64,000 bases of DNA from Mailhella massiliensis (GCF_900155525.1 NZ_LT706951.1:132129-196128); one strand, 5' to 3'; positions 21,201 through 28,082 are shown, numbered from the stretch's first letter. The notes: generated from the letters alone by a model not told the origin. Made by a program: numbers and translations.

Positions 21201-21750
21201 GGATCAGTCCGGTGTGGACGGGAATGATATGCTTTTCGGTGGAGGTGGCGATGATGTGCTGCTTGGTCTTGATGGTGACGACTATTTTGATGGAGGTGAA
21301 GGTCGAGATATAGTCTTTGCGGGCTCCGGCAACGACATCATCGTGTACGATAAGAACGACTACCTGGTGGATGGTGGTTCCGGCATAGACATCATGGTGC
21401 ATGACGGTGATCTGACTATGGATTCCCTCCTCAGCGGCAAAGGTACGGCGGAGACCGGCCCCATTGTCCATGGTGTGGAAGTGCTCATCACCGGAAAGGA
21501 TGCGCTCAGTCTGACCAGCATGGATCAGCTGGCCCGGGATTACGGCGTCACGATCAATGCTGCGGACAACACGCTGACTCTGGATCCGACCAAGTGGAAG
21601 CAGAACAGCGAAACCGGAACCTTCGACTATATCGGCCAGAACGATGTCGATCTTACACTGGAAACGAATCTTCCGTCCGCTACTTCTACGACGGCGGATG
21701 CCGATGCACAGACGCAGGTCTTCATTCTCAACAACTCCAACGGTGGCTAA
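15235..21750 (+). CDS. Giant type I secreted adhesin with VCBS-like, VWA and RTX repeats
   Basis: A 2171-residue surface protein of the LapA/BapA kind. Residues 1-110 form a small N-terminal module containing PAAG at 93-96, in the place where LapG-type proteases cut retention modules. Residues 170-1110 hold pairs of beta-rich repeats (DVPS/DVPT-ended units at about 170 and 411; LTLNADGTYTYKL VCBS-like units at about 335, 594 and 857; EANIMVDEG units at 663 and 926). A unique segment covers about 1120-1280. A von Willebrand A domain (about 1645-1830) has the MIDAS start LDTSGSMSSS. RTX calcium repeats (GGTGNDVLFGQGGDD, GGGGDDVLLGLDGDD) lie at about 1842-2040, then a C-terminal export region. 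There is no Sec signal, as expected for type I secretion. The TolC-like gene follows; no ABC/HlyD pair is present here. ATG follows CAGGAG. Confidence 0.92.
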   Translation: MADIRLAKPAAGTSQNIVCDPDARFIFDFSTGDATLSRSGDHLVFTFEDGSTLQLENFYTAYSKENMPSFEVDGAEIAGEDFFMAMNEPDLMPAAGPARADGQGNGNRFHDYVNADLLDGLDRLGGLDIGWPGGDVNPDTDGAAGTGDINYPVFVTPGDPQGGGTGAVADRDILSVQEAGLRGEQGASASASGYMSINAPDGVASIVIDGVVVFNGALTGAVVPTDEGYLEVTGFDASTGRLDYTYHLTQSTQEHSSEGNDQISHDLVVTVTDTDGSTGSGVVSVVITDDVPSIESFSHEVTEGEAGVAGDALEGAVAGADGADFAWDANQSGRYGEITLNADGTYSYRLDNDNTVVKELTDGETLTEEFTYTYTDADGDIATGSVTITINGVDNGIVIEPTNPSAGSDEVTVYESGLADGSQAGQPEAPTSASGSLTISAPDGVVSIVIGGVTVYEDGALTGSTVSTDEGVLKVTGFDTVTGELKFKYELTGSTTEHGASGKDDISHDLTVTVTDMDGTEVDSTITVKVVDDVPTASADNISFTEFVAQSGTAGGNVLDNDKFGADGAAEQAVTSVKHGNTEGTVGSALEGAYGKLTLNADGSYTYQLNPGMNVPKDTTWTEEFTYTITDADGDTSETTLTINITGDANVPVVTVKDPAAGEANIMVDEGSLTGGSGQHTEHGVSGSGSFTVQLNGEDGVITVGGESGWKVTVTGDSADVRGSVVTVNGVAVTVTGATLGMDGKWTVSYNYAFSDDQQHTTPSTGDYHTDELTGEIAISVTDATGDKASGTLTVEVHDDGPVAKADNVTLTEVQAQAGGSGENVLMNDVFGADAPADKTVTSIEGGTLGQPVKGQHGELTLNADGTYTYKLDSGVDVPKGSTVTETFTYTITDTDGDTSEATLTITISGDTRTPEVTVATPEPGEANIMVDEGALESGSGQHTDHGTFGSGSFTVNLNGEDGTITLGYEGQSIVLSVEEGKPFTATELSTITVNGVEVKVTGATQTEPGGSWTVNYSYALQGNQPHEDADSSNYYEDALQGTITVDVEDATGDRAVQGTITVEVHDDGPVITATNPEPTHAADTATGAVSGEFTVNYGADGSESTTFSYTDGHGNSYTLSLKNTIITSGEGLPEDVSVDGVTPTEERGKPQTTEGNEYDGGFLMVCRDVTTTTEVTRTYITDDGYVITETYVETIVQQQERFVWDVSWSASGEPQVSESEPVYTWTHTETLTEPTYVYQGDGYTVTVVQGETDTSGNTQYEYKVEYDSTTVGEGFTGTLNVSVSDGDLDTAVENIIIEVTNDAPDAADDTYTIYKEVEGSSTVSASASAMLPGSMITVGGESDLTDEDVHWKDGVPEEGIATITDGKGKDIFGEVFIDLGGNNLTIDQLADASHIYVFDGNGDLDAAAKYAADNNLLLYIKGDLDTSKLDGPLNCVTIVTGNLIASSDTTINSFLYVHGDAIVGSSADGIDLIVNGGLAIEGDLEKIGNNDITVEVDHTADIFTPDNVIISEKLESTENPEASLTITFDQLLENDKDDDSASLHEDGLEITSITIGDKTYTAGDDCSGIDYSGTTKISIDWETGTIKITNSGSNSESIRFNYTIEDYHGAENTASVTVNVSASTSAGSEGDDLIQGSTSTMTEGYVNNIVLALDTSGSMSSSDIRNAKEALCGFLESLLEQSQKTNSTVNILFIDFDSQARAKKPMELTEENIAVLKSQINDNRVRSGGSTNYTDTFNEAYTWLSQQGSGNSIKNQVYFITDGEPNVSTGREQTDAFNRLDGISDIHAVGIGSDSNLEQTLKTYDSDKQPIMVDDASDLYQALESITSNEPAADNIFANAGNDVLFGDAAMMQLDGKEVSLAAYVSAKLGFTPSTADVMEYVQEHAREIQAQLVVNRDMEAPDQPDALLGGTGNDVLFGQGGDDLLIGDGSNSRSDSDTVDILSDMLGIQSVETQDIVDAFAAQVNAGNLQEWSSRLESLENANLTESDQSGVDGNDMLFGGGGDDVLLGLDGDDYFDGGEGRDIVFAGSGNDIIVYDKNDYLVDGGSGIDIMVHDGDLTMDSLLSGKGTAETGPIVHGVEVLITGKDALSLTSMDQLARDYGVTINAADNTLTLDPTKWKQNSETGTFDYIGQNDVDLTLETNLPSATSTTADADAQTQVFILNNSNGG
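15742..18450 (+). repeat. Coding repeats of the adhesin
   Basis: Two families of long imperfect repeats. One pair begins near 15742 and 16465 (about 720 bases apart); the other begins near 17014 and 17803 (about 790 bases apart) and includes the EANIMVDEG blocks at 17221 and 18010. They can recombine to change the length of the protein. Confidence 0.75.
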
Positions 21751-21761
21751 CCGGTAGCAGC

Positions 21762-21808
21762 GGGGGCCGGCAACGTACTTTGCGGGGCCGGTCCCCCTCC
21801 TTGTCTTT
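21762..21808 (+). terminator. Probable terminator after the adhesin
   Basis: GGGGGCCGG (21762-21770) pairs with CCGGTCCCCC (21788-21797) with one bulge, followed by a T-rich stretch. Confidence 0.5.
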
Positions 21809-22106
21809 ATATATCAAAGGGAGTATGTTCTTTTATCATGTTGAAGTTTATCATTATGGCCTATGGGAACATTTTGCCGTAGAACTCTGTTTCAGAGAGG
21901 TGGGAGGGTAATATAATATATTGATATAGCTTGCTTTTGAATTTATTGTTTTCAATAAGGTGTTGCAAGGGGCGGCTCGATTCCGGCTGCTGCCTGCAGA
22001 AATTGTGTAAAAACATGATGAAAATTACCGGTCGGGAAGTCCGAATTTTCCCGGATGGTCAGGGTTCATTTTTTCTTTTACGCAACATGAAACATCGGGT
22101 TATTAT
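21809..22106. other. AT-rich gap before the TolC-like gene
   Basis: Lower GC than the flanks and no convincing gene. It likely holds the promoter of the outer membrane protein gene, though I cannot fix the boxes. Confidence 0.4.
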
Positions 22107-23474
22107 ATGAAAAGTCTTCCTTCTCTGTTTGTTATGGGCTGCCTCGGAGCGCTGCTTTGTGCTTCGCCGGTATATGCTGCGGACAGCGACGCTATTCCCC
22201 TGAAGGAATCCATCGAGTCCATGCTGAGAACCAACAACTCCCTCAAGGCCATTCAGGAAAACCGCAGTGCCGCCGGCCATGAGGTGGATCGCGCCAGGGC
22301 CGGATACGGACCGAGGGTGGATCTTACCGCCCGCGGCGGCTTCGGCAAGCTCAGCGACAGCACGACCCGGTCCTACGGGTATAACGATGTTGCCCCGTAT
22401 TCTTCCGCTTCGCTGCTGGTTACTCAGCCTTTGTGGGACGGCTGGCTTACCAGGGGCCGCGTACGCGAGGCTGAGGCCACCTACCGTTCTCTCGATCACC
22501 GCGTGCTGGATAACGCCAATTCTCTTGCGCTCGATGCCATCATTGCTCATGTGGATGTGCTGCGGCGTCAGCAGATTTACAAGCTTGCCCAGGAAAATGT
22601 GGCGAGCCATGAGGATATTCTTGCCAAGGCCCGGGAACGTGAGGCTCAGGGGGTGGATACCATGGCCGACGTTTCGCAGGCGCAGAGCCGTCTTTCCCGC
22701 GCACGCTCCACGCTTACCGAGGCGCAGGCTTCCCTGCGCATAGGCGAAGACACCTATACCCGCCTTACCGGGCACTCCGCCATGAACCTCGGCCCCGTGA
22801 ACATGCCCGGCAAGATGTTCAAGGATGCGGAGGAAGTGCTCAAGGCCGCCCGCAAGGGCAATCCCAAGGTTGCCGCGTATCTGGAAGACGTGAAGGCCGC
22901 AACGGCCGTTCGGGAACAGGTGCGTTCCGCCTACAGCCCTACGCTCAGCCTTGAGGCCGGGCCTTCGTATTCCGACCGCGACGGCAAGAGCGAACTGTGG
23001 ACCGCGGAAGTGGGCGTGGCCGCCGTGGTACGCTGGAACCTGTTCAACAGCGGCGCGGACGTGGCGGAAAGCAAGGCCGCCGCGGCCCGTATCCGCCAGA
23101 GCCGTCAGGTGCTTTATGATTACATGGACGATCTCAAGCTCAACGTGGAGGAAAGCTGGACGCAGTTCCTTTCCGCGCAGAAGCAGCTTGAGCATTACCG
23201 CGAAGCCATAGAATACAACAAGACTACGCGCAGCGCCTACGAAGAGCAGTTCGTGCTCGGTCAGCGCAGTCTGCTCGACGTGCTGGACGCGGAAAACGAA
23301 CTGTTCAACTCTTCCACGGAAGCGGCTACGGCGCTCGGCAACACTCTCATTGCAGCCTACCGCATGAAGGCCCTTGCGGGAGACCTTCTGCCCGACCTTG
23401 GAGTCAATACCGACATGCTTAAGGTGACGCCTCACGACAGCGAGCCGCTCGACAGCATTACCATGCCGGAATAA
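22107..23474 (+). CDS. TolC-family outer membrane protein of a type I secretion system
   Basis: A 455-residue protein with a signal peptide (about residues 1-24, ending SPVYAA). The fold is two TolC repeats: IPLKESIESMLRTNNSLKAIQENRSAAGHEVDRARAGYGPRVDLTARGG, then the mirrored LEDVKAATAVREQVRSAYSPTLSLEAGPSYSDRDG, with SLLDVLDAENELFNS near the end, typical of TIGR01844. As a trimer it forms the outer membrane channel and periplasmic tunnel. Its place directly after the RTX adhesin implies that it exports that protein; the ABC transporter and membrane fusion protein must be encoded elsewhere. Confidence 0.93.
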   Translation: MKSLPSLFVMGCLGALLCASPVYAADSDAIPLKESIESMLRTNNSLKAIQENRSAAGHEVDRARAGYGPRVDLTARGGFGKLSDSTTRSYGYNDVAPYSSASLLVTQPLWDGWLTRGRVREAEATYRSLDHRVLDNANSLALDAIIAHVDVLRRQQIYKLAQENVASHEDILAKAREREAQGVDTMADVSQAQSRLSRARSTLTEAQASLRIGEDTYTRLTGHSAMNLGPVNMPGKMFKDAEEVLKAARKGNPKVAAYLEDVKAATAVREQVRSAYSPTLSLEAGPSYSDRDGKSELWTAEVGVAAVVRWNLFNSGADVAESKAAAARIRQSRQVLYDYMDDLKLNVEESWTQFLSAQKQLEHYREAIEYNKTTRSAYEEQFVLGQRSLLDVLDAENELFNSSTEAATALGNTLIAAYRMKALAGDLLPDLGVNTDMLKVTPHDSEPLDSITMPE

Positions 23475-23484
23475 GGCATGGGCA

Positions 23485-23516
23485 GGGTCGGGAGAATGTT
23501 CTTCCGGCCCTTTTTT
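23485..23516 (+). terminator. Terminator after the TolC-like gene
   Basis: GGGTCGGGA pairs with TTCCGGCCC (with wobbles), followed by six T. Confidence 0.7.
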
Positions 23517-23811
23517 AATTTTTCGGTTAAACAAACCGACTCCGGTAGGAAACGTCGTTTTAGCTTCCGCGAAAGAGTGTTGTTCTGCCAGAGTTGAAGG
23601 AAAGCCGGATGGCCTTGCCAGGATTCCGGCAGGCGATTTGTGTGTCAGGCATGGCTTATTTTATGTGGAACTTTCCGCTCCATAACGCCGGCGGTGTACG
23701 CCACAACAGAGAATACTTCTCGTAACCATTTGTTTAACATATATATTTTCGCAAGTCATATCTGCAAAAACTGCGGATTGACAATGCATGTAAATATGCT
23801 GCGAGGTGTTG
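23517..23811. other. Gap before the glycosyltransferase gene
   Basis: AT-richer sequence, no gene seen. TTGACA occurs at 23778-23783 but no -10 box is spaced correctly from it. Confidence 0.35.
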
Positions 23812-24996
23812 ATGCGCTTTCTGTTCTGCAATGATAATTATCCGGGAAGATTCGGCAGCATGCCTTCACGCCTGGCCTCCGATCCTGCAAACAAGGTCAT
23901 GTTTCTTTCCTTTCGTCCACGACAGGGAGAAACTTCGAAAGGGGTTATTCATGCCCGGCTGAATCTCAACCGGGATCGCGGGCGTATGGTTCAGAGCAGG
24001 GATGTCTTTCTTGCCGAATGGGAAAAGATGTTTCATCTGGGCAAGCAGGCCTTGCAGACCTTTATTCATATACGAGATTCCGGCTTCATTCCCGATGTCA
24101 TACTGGTTTCGTTTTTTGATGGCCCGGCCCTTTTTCTCCGTCATGCTTTTCCTGATGCCTTTATCGTTTCCTATTTCAATGGATTCCGGGGAAAAAAGGA
24201 CAGTCCCGAGGATATCCTGAAATTTCAGGCCGTGATGGATCTGCAGCGTTCTCTGGCGGCTCAGAGCGATCTTTATTTCGTGCGTTCGGAAGCGCAGAAA
24301 AGCTGTTTTCCCAGCCTGCTTCAGCCCATCATTCATGTCTGGCCCGTTTATGTGGATACGGAGTTTTTTTCTCCCCGCCCGCGCGAGCTGTCGTATTTTT
24401 TTCCTTCTCTTCACTTTGAGGGAGAAAAAGAACTCGTTACCATACACATGAAAGGGGGGGGCGGCAGCTCCAGACAGGTGACGCAGGTAATTCTGGGCCT
24501 GCTGATTCATCGTCCTGGCTGTCTGGTGGCGCTTACCTTTGGTAAAGGGGCGGCAAAAACTCAATGGGAGGGAATATGCTCCGCGCTTCCGGCGGAACTG
24601 AGGGAGCGGCTTTTCCTGGCGGAAGGGCTTGATAGTATTGCCTATCACAAGCTCCTGTGTTCTACGACCATCCATATGTTTCCAGAGCCTATCCATCCCC
24701 CCTTGCAGGAAATGCTGGAATCCATGAGCTGCGAAACCCTGCTTATGATGCCCCTGGAGGCAAAAGAGAGCGGGTTGCTCAGAGATGGAGAAAATATGAT
24801 TTCCATGCCCGAAGGCGATGGAGAAGCACAGCTGAAAAAAATCTGCCATGTGCTCGATCATGCAAAGGATTTTGAGATCGTGAGAAGAAACGCCCGCCGA
24901 ACGATAGAGAAAAATCATTCCGAATCCGTCGTTTTTGACAGGCATATCGATATTCTCATGAATGCCTATGCCGCCCATCATGAAGAACATGATTGA
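23812..24996 (+). CDS. Glycosyltransferase family 4-like protein
   Basis: A 394-residue GT-B glycosyltransferase. The N-terminal domain begins MRFLFCNDNYPGRFGSMPSRLA, matching the Glyco_trans_4_3 opening (an NxPGqF loop). The C-terminal domain has the retaining GT4 pattern EPIHPPLQEMLESMSCETLLM, where the Glu of the nucleotide-sugar site stands, and ends with a helix with KNHSESVVFDRHIDIL. It probably adds a sugar to a surface polymer or glycoprotein. The ATG at 23812 follows GAGG at five bases. A run of eight G (24454-24461) in the codons for KGGGGSS could make the frame unstable. Confidence 0.8.
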   Translation: MRFLFCNDNYPGRFGSMPSRLASDPANKVMFLSFRPRQGETSKGVIHARLNLNRDRGRMVQSRDVFLAEWEKMFHLGKQALQTFIHIRDSGFIPDVILVSFFDGPALFLRHAFPDAFIVSYFNGFRGKKDSPEDILKFQAVMDLQRSLAAQSDLYFVRSEAQKSCFPSLLQPIIHVWPVYVDTEFFSPRPRELSYFFPSLHFEGEKELVTIHMKGGGGSSRQVTQVILGLLIHRPGCLVALTFGKGAAKTQWEGICSALPAELRERLFLAEGLDSIAYHKLLCSTTIHMFPEPIHPPLQEMLESMSCETLLMMPLEAKESGLLRDGENMISMPEGDGEAQLKKICHVLDHAKDFEIVRRNARRTIEKNHSESVVFDRHIDILMNAYAAHHEEHD

Positions 24997-25016
24997 AAGG
25001 GAAAGACGCTTCTTCG

Positions 25017-25042
25017 GCCGCTCCATACGGGGCGGCTTTTTT
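25017..25042 (+). terminator. Terminator after the glycosyltransferase gene
   Basis: GCCGCTCC (25017-25024) pairs with GGGGCGGC (25029-25036), followed by six T. Confidence 0.85.
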
Positions 25043-25153
25043 ATATGCATTGGTGGAAGAATGCTCCGGCAGCATGTGTGCCTGCATGCCACCGGGATAC
25101 AAAATGCTCGAGCTGAAAAAAAGACTGCCGCAAACGCGGCAGCCTCTGAAATT

Positions 25154-25202
25154 TATGGTGTCCCCGGCGTGAGTCGAACACGCGGCCTACTGCTTAGGAG
25201 GC
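25154..25202. other. attL: left end of the integrated element
   Basis: 49 bases identical to the 3' end of the tRNA-Arg gene at 39979-40027, but with no 5' half of the tRNA. It marks the left boundary of a 14.8-kb insertion. Confidence 0.95.
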
Positions 25203-25321
25203 CCAAGATTGCCTTTTCTACCGAGTTCTATATACTACCTATAAGTTTCTAATAACACGAAAAAATCAATATTTTCAACCTATAGCAATTTCTTCCGTTT
25301 TCTACCGTTTTTTGCCTACCC

Positions 25322-25352
25322 TGTGATACATGGTGTGATACGCGTGTGATAC
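25322..25352 (+). repeat. Direct repeats TGTGATAC near attL (likely integrase arm sites)
   Basis: Three copies at 25322-25329, 25334-25341 and 25345-25352, just before the integrase start. Two more copies with the same spacing and the same surrounding bases lie near attR at 39914 and 39926. Confidence 0.7.
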
Positions 25353-25372
25353 GGTTCAGGGGTGAAATTTCC

Positions 25373-26560
25373 ATGAGCAACGAAAAGGAGTCTGGTAAGG
25401 GCAGAGTTTATATGCCGACGAAGTATCCCGGCGTCATCTTCCGAACCGTTCAAGGAAGAGCAGGGGGGAAAAGCCAGGATTCGATATTTTATATCAAGTA
25501 CAGGACGCCGGACAGAAAGCAACACTTTGAGCCTGTAGGACGTTCCAGTGAGGGGATGACCGCGGCCAAGGCCAACATGATACGGGCAGCACGAATGGAA
25601 GGCCGGGAGCTGGGAAATATTGCTGCACGAGAGAAAGTTAAGAGAGACAAACGCCTCGGTGTGGAACGGCTTACTTTCCGAGGGCTATGGAACATTTATG
25701 ATTCCGAAAATGAGCGGCGTACGCGCAAAAATGATATAAGCCTTCTCCGATATCTGGATTCTATTCTGGACAAGAACCCGGCCGAGCTTACCTCGCGAAC
25801 CATGACGAGGTTGAAGCTGGAACTTTTGGCGCGTAAACGTGAACGGCCCAGAGCTGGGGCGGCCGAAACGCTGAGTCCTCAAACTGTGGCCCATGCTTTG
25901 GGACTTGTTCGCCGTGTTCTGTACTACGCCAAGAGACAGGGCCTTTATCGATGGCCGGAAGCTCTCTCTTTTGAGATGCCGGAGTTCGATAACACCGTAA
26001 CGGAACACATGGAAGCCGCTCAGCTTGCGGCCTATTGGCACGCTTTGGATGCAGACCCGGACAGGGTGGGCGTTGCCTATTTGAAAATCATCCTTCTCAC
26101 GGGAATCAGAAAGAGCGCTGCGCTGGCCCTACGCTGGGACGATATAGACCTTGAACATGGGGTGATGCTGCTCCGGGCGGAAACAGCGAAGAAAGAACGT
26201 GTGAGCCGTGTTCCGCTTAATTCTCAGGTAGTGGAAGTGATAAGGAGCCTGCCCAGAGGAGATAGCGAATATCTTTTTCCCGGAGAGAACGGCGGGCATA
26301 GGGAATCATTCAGGCATACGGCGGAGAGGGTAAAGAAGGCCGCCGGGCTTCCTGTGGACTTCCGCCCCATACATGGGTTGAGGCATGAGTTTGCCACGCG
26401 CATAGCTTCAACGGGCAAGGTGGACGCGCTCAGGCTCCAAAGTTTGCTTACCCATGAATCACCGGCCATGACTCAGCGATATGTGGCCTACTTTGATGAA
26501 GCTCTCAGGGAGACTGCTGAGCTGGGTACGGTGGACGTGCCCTATAGAAAAAGCGATTAA
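25373..26560 (+). CDS. int: Tyrosine recombinase (phage-type integrase)
   Basis: A 395-residue integrase. An arm-binding-like N-terminal part (PTKYPGVIFRTVQG, DSIFYIKYRTPDRKQH) precedes a SAM-like core-binding domain and the catalytic domain. The catalytic set is complete: Arg in TGIRKSAALALRWDDID (near residue 245), HGLRH (near 335), THES and the nucleophile in QRYVAYFDE (near 370). It should recombine the 49-bp att core in the tRNA-Arg gene. The ATG at 25373 is preferred over a GTG at 25346, which lies inside the TGTGATAC repeats. Being next to attL is normal for such elements. Confidence 0.95.
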   Translation: MSNEKESGKGRVYMPTKYPGVIFRTVQGRAGGKSQDSIFYIKYRTPDRKQHFEPVGRSSEGMTAAKANMIRAARMEGRELGNIAAREKVKRDKRLGVERLTFRGLWNIYDSENERRTRKNDISLLRYLDSILDKNPAELTSRTMTRLKLELLARKRERPRAGAAETLSPQTVAHALGLVRRVLYYAKRQGLYRWPEALSFEMPEFDNTVTEHMEAAQLAAYWHALDADPDRVGVAYLKIILLTGIRKSAALALRWDDIDLEHGVMLLRAETAKKERVSRVPLNSQVVEVIRSLPRGDSEYLFPGENGGHRESFRHTAERVKKAAGLPVDFRPIHGLRHEFATRIASTGKVDALRLQSLLTHESPAMTQRYVAYFDEALRETAELGTVDVPYRKSD

Positions 26561-26567
26561 GCAGGCT

Positions 26568-26592
26568 GCGACAATCGCGACAAGTGCGACAT
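26568..26592 (+). repeat. GCGACA iterons, copy 1
   Basis: GCGACAA at 26568 and 26577 and GCGACAT at 26586, nine bases apart, in the gap between the integrase and higB. Confidence 0.7.
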
Positions 26593-26648
26593 TTCAGCAA
26601 TGCCACTTACTCCTAAATTACCTGCAATCCCTGAAATGAATAAACGTA

Positions 26649-26677
26649 TTGACTAGTGTAACCTTATCGGTTACATT
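26649..26677 (+). promoter_or_regulatory. Promoter and operator of higBA
   Basis: TTGACT (26649-26654), 17 bases, TACATT (26672-26677). A perfect inverted repeat TGTAACC-N5-GGTTACA (26657-26675) covers the spacer and -10 box and is a good candidate for the HigA operator. Confidence 0.7.
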
Positions 26678-26683
26678 TGAGAC

Positions 26684-26962
26684 ATGATAAAAACATTCGC
26701 TCATAAAGGCTTGGAACTCTTTTTCCGGACAGGGAACACAAAGGGGATTCAGGCCAAACACGCCCGTCGGCTGGGGATGATTCTCGATATGCTCGACAGT
26801 GCGGCGGAAGCTCAGGATATGAACTTTCCCGGTTCTCGCCTGCACATGCTGAAAGGGAATCTTGCGGGGTTGTGGTCGGTGACGGTGTCCGGGAACTGGC
26901 GCATAACCTACCGCTTTGAAAACGGCGATGCCTATATCGTGGACTACCAGGACTATCACTGA
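26684..26962 (+). CDS. higB: HigB-type toxin (RelE superfamily mRNA interferase)
   Basis: A 92-residue protein matching HigB toxins: MIKTFAHKGLELFFRTGNTKGIQAKHARRL at the start, LHMLKGNLAGLWSVTVSGNWRITYRFENGDAYIVDYQDYH at the end. Such toxins cut mRNA on the ribosome and are neutralised by the antitoxin encoded next. As usual for hig systems the toxin comes first. The predicted -10 box ends only six bases before the ATG, so the transcript may have almost no leader and start at or near the ATG. The last codon overlaps the start of higA. Confidence 0.92.
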   Translation: MIKTFAHKGLELFFRTGNTKGIQAKHARRLGMILDMLDSAAEAQDMNFPGSRLHMLKGNLAGLWSVTVSGNWRITYRFENGDAYIVDYQDYH

Positions 26963-27273
26963 TGGAGAAATATATGGAACGTACAAGAAAGCCGTCCATG
27001 CCGGGCGAAGTGCTGAAGGAAATGTATCTGGAACCGCTGGACGTGACGATTACCGACTTTGCCGAACGCATAGGGGTATCCCGCAAGACGGTGTCCGCCC
27101 TTGTCAACGGGCGCGCTCCAGTCACGGTGGACATGGCGCTGCGTCTGTCCATGGCCCTGAACACCACGCCGGATTTGTGGCTGAACCTTCAGCGGGCCGT
27201 GGACCTCTGGAACGCACGGCAGGAGAAGGGAAGCTGGATGCAGATTCAGCCGCTTGTCGTGCAGCCTGCGTAA
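26962..27273 (+). CDS. higA: HigA-type antitoxin (XRE-family DNA-binding protein)
   Basis: A 103-residue protein with an HTH of the HigA/VapI group: ITDFAERIGVSRKTVSALVNGRAPVTVDMALRLSMALNTTPDLWLNLQRAVDLW. It should bind HigB and repress the promoter at 26649. Its ATG overlaps the toxin stop as TGATG, so translation is coupled. A second in-frame ATG at 26974 lies before the conserved part. The pair probably stabilises the element or defends it against other phages. Confidence 0.92.
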   Translation: MEKYMERTRKPSMPGEVLKEMYLEPLDVTITDFAERIGVSRKTVSALVNGRAPVTVDMALRLSMALNTTPDLWLNLQRAVDLWNARQEKGSWMQIQPLVVQPA

Positions 27274-27378
27274 TATCTTTCCCCGGCTAGGTGTGGACTA
27301 GCTACCCACGCTGAAAAGCGGAACCCTTACCGCCTGCCGGGGATACATAAGGGAAATGCCTGAAAAGGGAGGGCAAAT

Positions 27379-27987
27379 ATGGCTGTAAGAATATATCAGG
27401 GGTCAGATGGAAATTTTTATGTTGATAGACCTCCTCAAATTCTTGGAAGGCCAAAGAATTCTTTTTATACTGGCGAAGAAGTAATGGATTTTTTTCAAAT
27501 CGGACCAAGAATATTTAGTGAATATTTAAATAAATATAATGATATTATAATGCCTGTGTTTACGGAAGGTAATAATATTGTTACTGCAAAGTATGATTGG
27601 ATCGAAGTGAGAGATCTTGATTTAAAAATAAGAGAAGAGAAAGAAAGGAATAAAACCGAACAGATTGATTTAGATGTGAAAACTTTACTTTCGCGTATCT
27701 CTGACCTAGAGGCTGAAAACGCCAAACTTAGGGCCGAGATGGAGGAATTGAAAAAAACTACCCAGTCGGATGGAGTGGTAGAAAAGAGTTTAGGCTCAAG
27801 AGAGCGTAAGACTCTTTTAAAAATAATGCGAGCCTGCCTTGATGAGCGCAAACAGCCTATAGAGCGTGGGCTTGCAGGAAAACTTGCGAGAAGAATAGAA
27901 GACCTTTATGGCGATGAAGGCCCGAATGAAGATACTATAAAAATAAAGCTCAATGAAATGGAAAACATACCGATATATAAATCCTAA
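27379..27987 (+). CDS. AT-rich gene for a coiled-coil protein of unknown function
   Basis: A 202-residue protein, clearly AT-richer in codons than its neighbours, pointing to a separate origin. The N-terminal half (MAVRIYQGSDGNFYVDRP, EEVMDFFQIGPRIFSEYLNKY) may contain a DNA-binding helix; residues about 85-130 form a charged coiled coil (LLSRISDLEAENAKLRAEMEELKK); the C-terminal part RERKTLLKIMRACLDERK-LAGKLARRIEDLYGDEGPNEDTIKIKLNEM resembles small domains found at the end of many prophage and island proteins. It may be a regulator, but I cannot name it. The ATG follows GGGAGG. Confidence 0.6.
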   Translation: MAVRIYQGSDGNFYVDRPPQILGRPKNSFYTGEEVMDFFQIGPRIFSEYLNKYNDIIMPVFTEGNNIVTAKYDWIEVRDLDLKIREEKERNKTEQIDLDVKTLLSRISDLEAENAKLRAEMEELKKTTQSDGVVEKSLGSRERKTLLKIMRACLDERKQPIERGLAGKLARRIEDLYGDEGPNEDTIKIKLNEMENIPIYKS

Positions 27988-27996
27988 TTAGGATTT
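27979..27996. promoter_or_regulatory. Perfect palindrome at the end of the AT-rich gene
   Basis: AAATCCTAATTAGGATTT, containing the stop codon of the gene, followed by CATTTTT. It may act as a terminator or as an operator; a half site CCTAATCA recurs at 28004. Confidence 0.45.
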
Positions 27997-28035
27997 CATT
28001 TTTCCTAATCAGGGCCTCAGATTAGAAAACAAGCT

Positions 28036-28076
28036 AGCCTCCGTAGCAATTGATAGAAAATCAAACTACGGAGGCT
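28036..28076 (+). promoter_or_regulatory. Long hairpin covering the ribosome site of the AlpA-like gene
   Basis: AGCCTCCGTAG (28036-28046) pairs perfectly with CTACGGAGGCT (28066-28076), with an inner TTGAT/ATCAA stem. The GGAGG of the downstream gene lies in the 3' arm. Confidence 0.75.
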
Positions 28077-28082
28077 TATTGC

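Noticed and set aside
25157-25202. A second tRNA-Arg gene
   Set aside because: Only the 3' part is present; the 5' half and D arm are missing. It is the att copy left by integration.
26168-26260. Damaged integrase in the element
   Set aside because: The catalytic Arg, His-x-x-Arg and Tyr are all present, so the integrase looks functional.
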